A stretch of DNA of 64,000 nt from Dongia_B soli. GTDB lineage: Bacteria > Pseudomonadota > Alphaproteobacteria > Dongiales > Dongiaceae. The notes under the pieces were generated by a model. It was not told the origin of the DNA. It made no database searches and was given only the letters and a program-made list of their open reading frames with translations. Below, piece by piece: positions 61,420-64,000 of this stretch (within the stretch, counting starts at the first letter, position 1; each line of letters starts with the position of its first letter). The stretch spans positions 496,001 through 560,000 of the forward strand of contig NZ_JAXCLW010000001.1 of the NCBI RefSeq assembly GCF_034044715.1, read 5' to 3'. The translations under genes were made by a program, and so were the position numbers.

Positions 61420-63480
61420 ATGCGACCTGGCTTGATCGGTTCCGGAAAGACTTGCAGAACACTCCTGGGCTTGTTTCTTCTGGCCGCTTCGGTCGTCACC
61501 GCTCATCCCGGTCTTGCCCAGGAGGGACAGAGGCTCCATGCGCTGACCTTCCTCGACCAGCCGAAATACGGCCCGGATTTCAAGCATCTCGATTATGTCG
61601 ATCCGAATGCGCCGAAGGGCGGCAGCGCGACCTATGCCGTGACGGGCCAAGGCGATGGCGCGACCTTCGACAACTTCAATCCCTTCACCATCCGGGGCAC
61701 TGCGGCAACCATGCCCGGCGTCTTCGAGACCTTGACCGTCAGCCCCGATGACGACGTCCAATCCGGCTATGGTCTGCTCGCCGAATCCATGGAACTGGCG
61801 AAGGACAAGACCTGGATCATCTTCGATTTGCGCCCGGAAGCGCGCTGGCAGGACGGCCAGCCCCTGACTGCCGATGATGTCGTTTTCTCCTTCAACATCC
61901 TGAAGCAGAAAGGACCGCCGGTTTATCGCTTCTACTACGGCAATGTCACGAAGGCGGAAGCGCTGGACAAACACCGCGTCAAATTCACCTTCGTCGATGG
62001 CACAAACCGCGAATTGCCCATCATCATGGGGCAATTGACCGTGATGCCGAAGCATATCTGGGAGAAACGCAATCTCGAAGATCCGCTGCCGCAGCCGCCG
62101 ATCGGCAGCGGTCCCTATAAGGTACTGAGCTACGAGATGGGCCGGTCCATCACCTTGCAGCGTGTGCCGGATTACTGGGGTAAAGACCTGCCGATAAATA
62201 TCGGCCGCGACAATATCGATACCATCCGCTACGACTATTACCGCGACCCCACCATCGCCTTTCAGGCTTTCAAATCTGGCGCCGTCGACTTCCGGCAGGA
62301 GAATATCGCCAAGAACTGGGCGACGGGCTACGACATCCCGGCGGTCAGGAACGGCCAGATCAAGCGCGAGGAGATACCGGACGCGACGCCCTATGGGTTT
62401 CAGGGTTTCGCCTTCAACACCCGTCGCGCCATCTTCGCCGATCGCCGCGTGCGTCAGGCGATCATCTATGCCCTGGATTTCGAATGGTCGAACAAGACGC
62501 TGTTCTATGGCGCCTATAGCCGCAACCGCAGTTACTTCGACAATTCGGAGCTGGCCGCAACCGGTCTTCCCTCACCGGAAGAGCTGAAGCTGCTGGAGCC
62601 GTTCCGCGGCAAGATTCCCGACGAGGTCTTCACCCAGGAATATCAGCCGCCGAAAACCGATGGTTCCGGCGATGCTCGCGCCAATCTCGACCAGGCTGCG
62701 AAATTGCTGGATGCTGCGGGATGGCCCATCGTCAATGGCAAGCGCGAACGGGACGGCCAGCGGCTGCAGTTCGAAATCCTGCTCAATGGACCGTCTTTCG
62801 AGCGAGTCGCCCTGCCCTTCACGCAGAATTTGAAGCGCATCGGCATCGACGCCACCATCCGCACGGTCGACACGGCGCAATACGACAATCGCACCAAGAA
62901 TTTCGATTTCGACATGGTGGTCATTCGCATCGGCCAGTCGCTCTCACCCGGCAACGAACAGCGCGATTACTTCGGCTCGCAGAGCGCGAATGAACCCAAC
63001 AGCAACAACCTGATGGGTGTTCGCGACCCTGTGGTGGACGCGTTGATTGAAAAGTTGATCACGGCGCCAACGCATCATGACGTTGTCATCGCCACCCGGG
63101 CGCTCGACCGTGTGCTGCAATGGGGCTTCTACATGGTGCCCCATTGGGTCAGCAAGGTCACCCGCATCGCCTATTGGGATAAATTCGGCCAGCCCGCCAA
63201 GCGGCCCGATCCTACTTTTGGAATTGGCCAAGATTCCTGGTGGATCGATCCGGTTAAAGTCGCGAATCTGAAGCAATCCCATGCGATCGAACAGGCGCAA
63301 CAGGCCCAGGCGAATGCTTCCAGCGGCGATCCTGCTGAGCAGAAAACGGAAGCGCCGAAGACGGACACGCCCGCGGCCGCGCCGCCGTCCACCCAGGATC
63401 GCGGCCAGACGCCGATCTATGGTGTCCTGATCGGCGTCGTGGTCGGCTTCGTCCTTGGCCGGCTGGGCCGGAAGAAGTGA
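61420..63480 (+). CDS. yejA: Family 5 solute-binding protein (YejA-like) with C-terminal membrane anchor
   Basis: 686 residues. A signal peptide ends in HPGLAQ. HALTFLDQPKYGPDFKHLDYVDPNAPKGGSATYAVTG and TFDNFNPFTIRG are the YejA signature, used for peptide and microcin C import. The binding fold ends near 620 (GQDSWWIDPVKVANLK). Unusually, a 40-residue low-complexity linker (Ala/Gln/Pro/Thr/Lys) and a hydrophobic helix with basic end (YGVLIGVVVGFVLGRLGRKK) follow, so the binding protein seems tethered to the membrane at its C-terminus. The permease gene follows 55 bases later. Confidence 0.9.
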   Translation: MRPGLIGSGKTCRTLLGLFLLAASVVTAHPGLAQEGQRLHALTFLDQPKYGPDFKHLDYVDPNAPKGGSATYAVTGQGDGATFDNFNPFTIRGTAATMPGVFETLTVSPDDDVQSGYGLLAESMELAKDKTWIIFDLRPEARWQDGQPLTADDVVFSFNILKQKGPPVYRFYYGNVTKAEALDKHRVKFTFVDGTNRELPIIMGQLTVMPKHIWEKRNLEDPLPQPPIGSGPYKVLSYEMGRSITLQRVPDYWGKDLPINIGRDNIDTIRYDYYRDPTIAFQAFKSGAVDFRQENIAKNWATGYDIPAVRNGQIKREEIPDATPYGFQGFAFNTRRAIFADRRVRQAIIYALDFEWSNKTLFYGAYSRNRSYFDNSELAATGLPSPEELKLLEPFRGKIPDEVFTQEYQPPKTDGSGDARANLDQAAKLLDAAGWPIVNGKRERDGQRLQFEILLNGPSFERVALPFTQNLKRIGIDATIRTVDTAQYDNRTKNFDFDMVVIRIGQSLSPGNEQRDYFGSQSANEPNSNNLMGVRDPVVDALIEKLITAPTHHDVVIATRALDRVLQWGFYMVPHWVSKVTRIAYWDKFGQPAKRPDPTFGIGQDSWWIDPVKVANLKQSHAIEQAQQAQANASSGDPAEQKTEAPKTDTPAAAPPSTQDRGQTPIYGVLIGVVVGFVLGRLGRKK

Positions 63481-63535
63481 TGCCGCGGCAGATGCATCAT
63501 CCGATGCGGATAACCATCGCAGCGCGAGGCAGCCG

Positions 63536-64000
63536 ATGATCGCCTATCTGATCCGCCGCCTTCTGCTGATGATCCCGACCTTGTTCGGCATCATGCTGAT
63601 CAATTTCGTCATCGTGCAATTCGCGCCCGGCGGGCCGGTGGAGCAAACCATCGCTCAGCTCAAAGGCACCGCCACCAGCGCCACGGCGAATATTACCAGC
63701 GCCGGTGGCGAGACGATCCAGCTCTCCAACGCCAACAGCCAGTATCGCGGCGCCCGCGGTCTCGATCCCCGCTTCATCAAGGAAATCGAGCGGATGTACG
63801 GCTTCGACAAGCCGGCGCCGGAGCGCTTCTGGATGATGATGAAGAACTATCTTTCCTTCGATTTCGGCCAAAGCTGGTTCAAGGGCGGAAGCGTCATCAA
63901 TCTCATCCTCAGCAAGATGCCGGTCTCGATCTCGCTCGGCATCTGGACGACCTTGCTGGTGTATCTGATTTCCGTCCCGCTCGGCGTTGCCAAGGCGGTG
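63536..64000 (+). CDS. yejB: ABC transporter permease, YejB-like (3' truncated by window)
   Basis: The first 155 codons, beginning MIAYLIRRLLLMIPTLFGIMLINFVIVQFAPGGPVEQ, the N-terminal helix of family 5 permeases. FIKEIERMYGFDKPAPERFWMMMKNYLSFDFGQSWF, and then VSISLGIWTTLLVYLISVPLGV, match YejB. An insert rich in Ala, Ser, Thr and Gly (TATSATANITSAGGETIQ) sits before it, as is usual for this group. It is the membrane channel partner for the preceding binding protein. The rest lies outside the window. Confidence 0.93.
   Translation, partial: MIAYLIRRLLLMIPTLFGIMLINFVIVQFAPGGPVEQTIAQLKGTATSATANITSAGGETIQLSNANSQYRGARGLDPRFIKEIERMYGFDKPAPERFWMMMKNYLSFDFGQSWFKGGSVINLILSKMPVSISLGIWTTLLVYLISVPLGVAKAV

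Noticed and set aside
1..64000. CRISPR array, prophage, transposase, toxin-antitoxin or anti-phage defence system
   Set aside because: No regularly spaced repeats, no Cas, integrase, transposase, restriction, retron or toxin proteins were recognised anywhere in the window.

Overview
The window is high-GC DNA from an alphaproteobacterial chromosome, most likely Rhodospirillales in the broad sense. The class call rests on the gene order rpmH-rnpA-yidD-yidC-yihA-argB, on an SRP RNA gene just upstream of dnaX-ybaB-recR, on the def-fmt-truA cluster, and on protein sequences typical of the class. The order-level call is inference. Most of the window is well-packed core genome, but two stretches are visibly decaying.

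Region by region. 1-3671: the end of a molybdopterin hydroxylase, then a minus-strand pair of an APH-fold kinase and an AGXT2L-like PLP enzyme (candidate amino-alcohol kinase plus phospho-lyase). 3790-6680: a relic zone with the 3' end of an SDR gene fused by deletion to the 3' part of an amidohydrolase gene, a three-domain RidA protein whose start is out of frame, and a scrap of a peptide-type solute-binding protein before a terminator. 6723-8468: a DHA2 drug exporter and tRNA-Arg(ACG). 8798-16148: a lipoprotein, gpt, the panB-panC operon, a lipoprotein gamma-glutamyltransferase and rlmI. 16170-24671: a small membrane protein, an orphan histidine kinase, the rpmH-rnpA-yidD-yidC-yihA-argB block and a CPA1 antiporter. 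24988-28770: a small secreted protein, a HAD phosphatase, dapD, dapE and a membrane protein.

28811-32901: an M20 amidohydrolase and a trimethyllysine/gamma-butyrobetaine-type dioxygenase behind an operator-like palindrome, and a Bcr/CflA exporter. 33057-35490: a BetI-like regulator followed by a second decay zone with a doubly deleted, frameshifted chemoreceptor and a cytochrome c pseudogene. 35514-39660: an isoquinoline-1-oxidoreductase-type molybdenum hydroxylase (iorAB-like) divergent from an AraC-type regulator. 39689-45938: truA, fmt, def, rmuC, a persulfide dioxygenase-like hydrolase and a stomatin/NfeD pair. 45972-49850: a TetR regulator and omega-aminotransferase separated by a mobile-looking palindromic repeat, and a DUF4139 protein. 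49986-53063: recR-ybaB-dnaX-ffs. 53152-59036: an EAL protein, a DUF6134 protein, nudC, and kdsB-pheA. 59481-64000: a tandem di-heme cytochrome c, hisN and the start of a yejAB-type oligopeptide/microcin C importer.

No CRISPR array, prophage, transposase or obvious defence system is visible. The most unusual items are the deletion fusion at about 3.9 kb, the possible kinase/phospho-lyase/RidA pathway, the palindromic repeat family with covarying arms (near 12.97 and 46.77 kb), the di-heme cytochrome built from two near-identical halves, and a solute-binding protein with a C-terminal membrane anchor.
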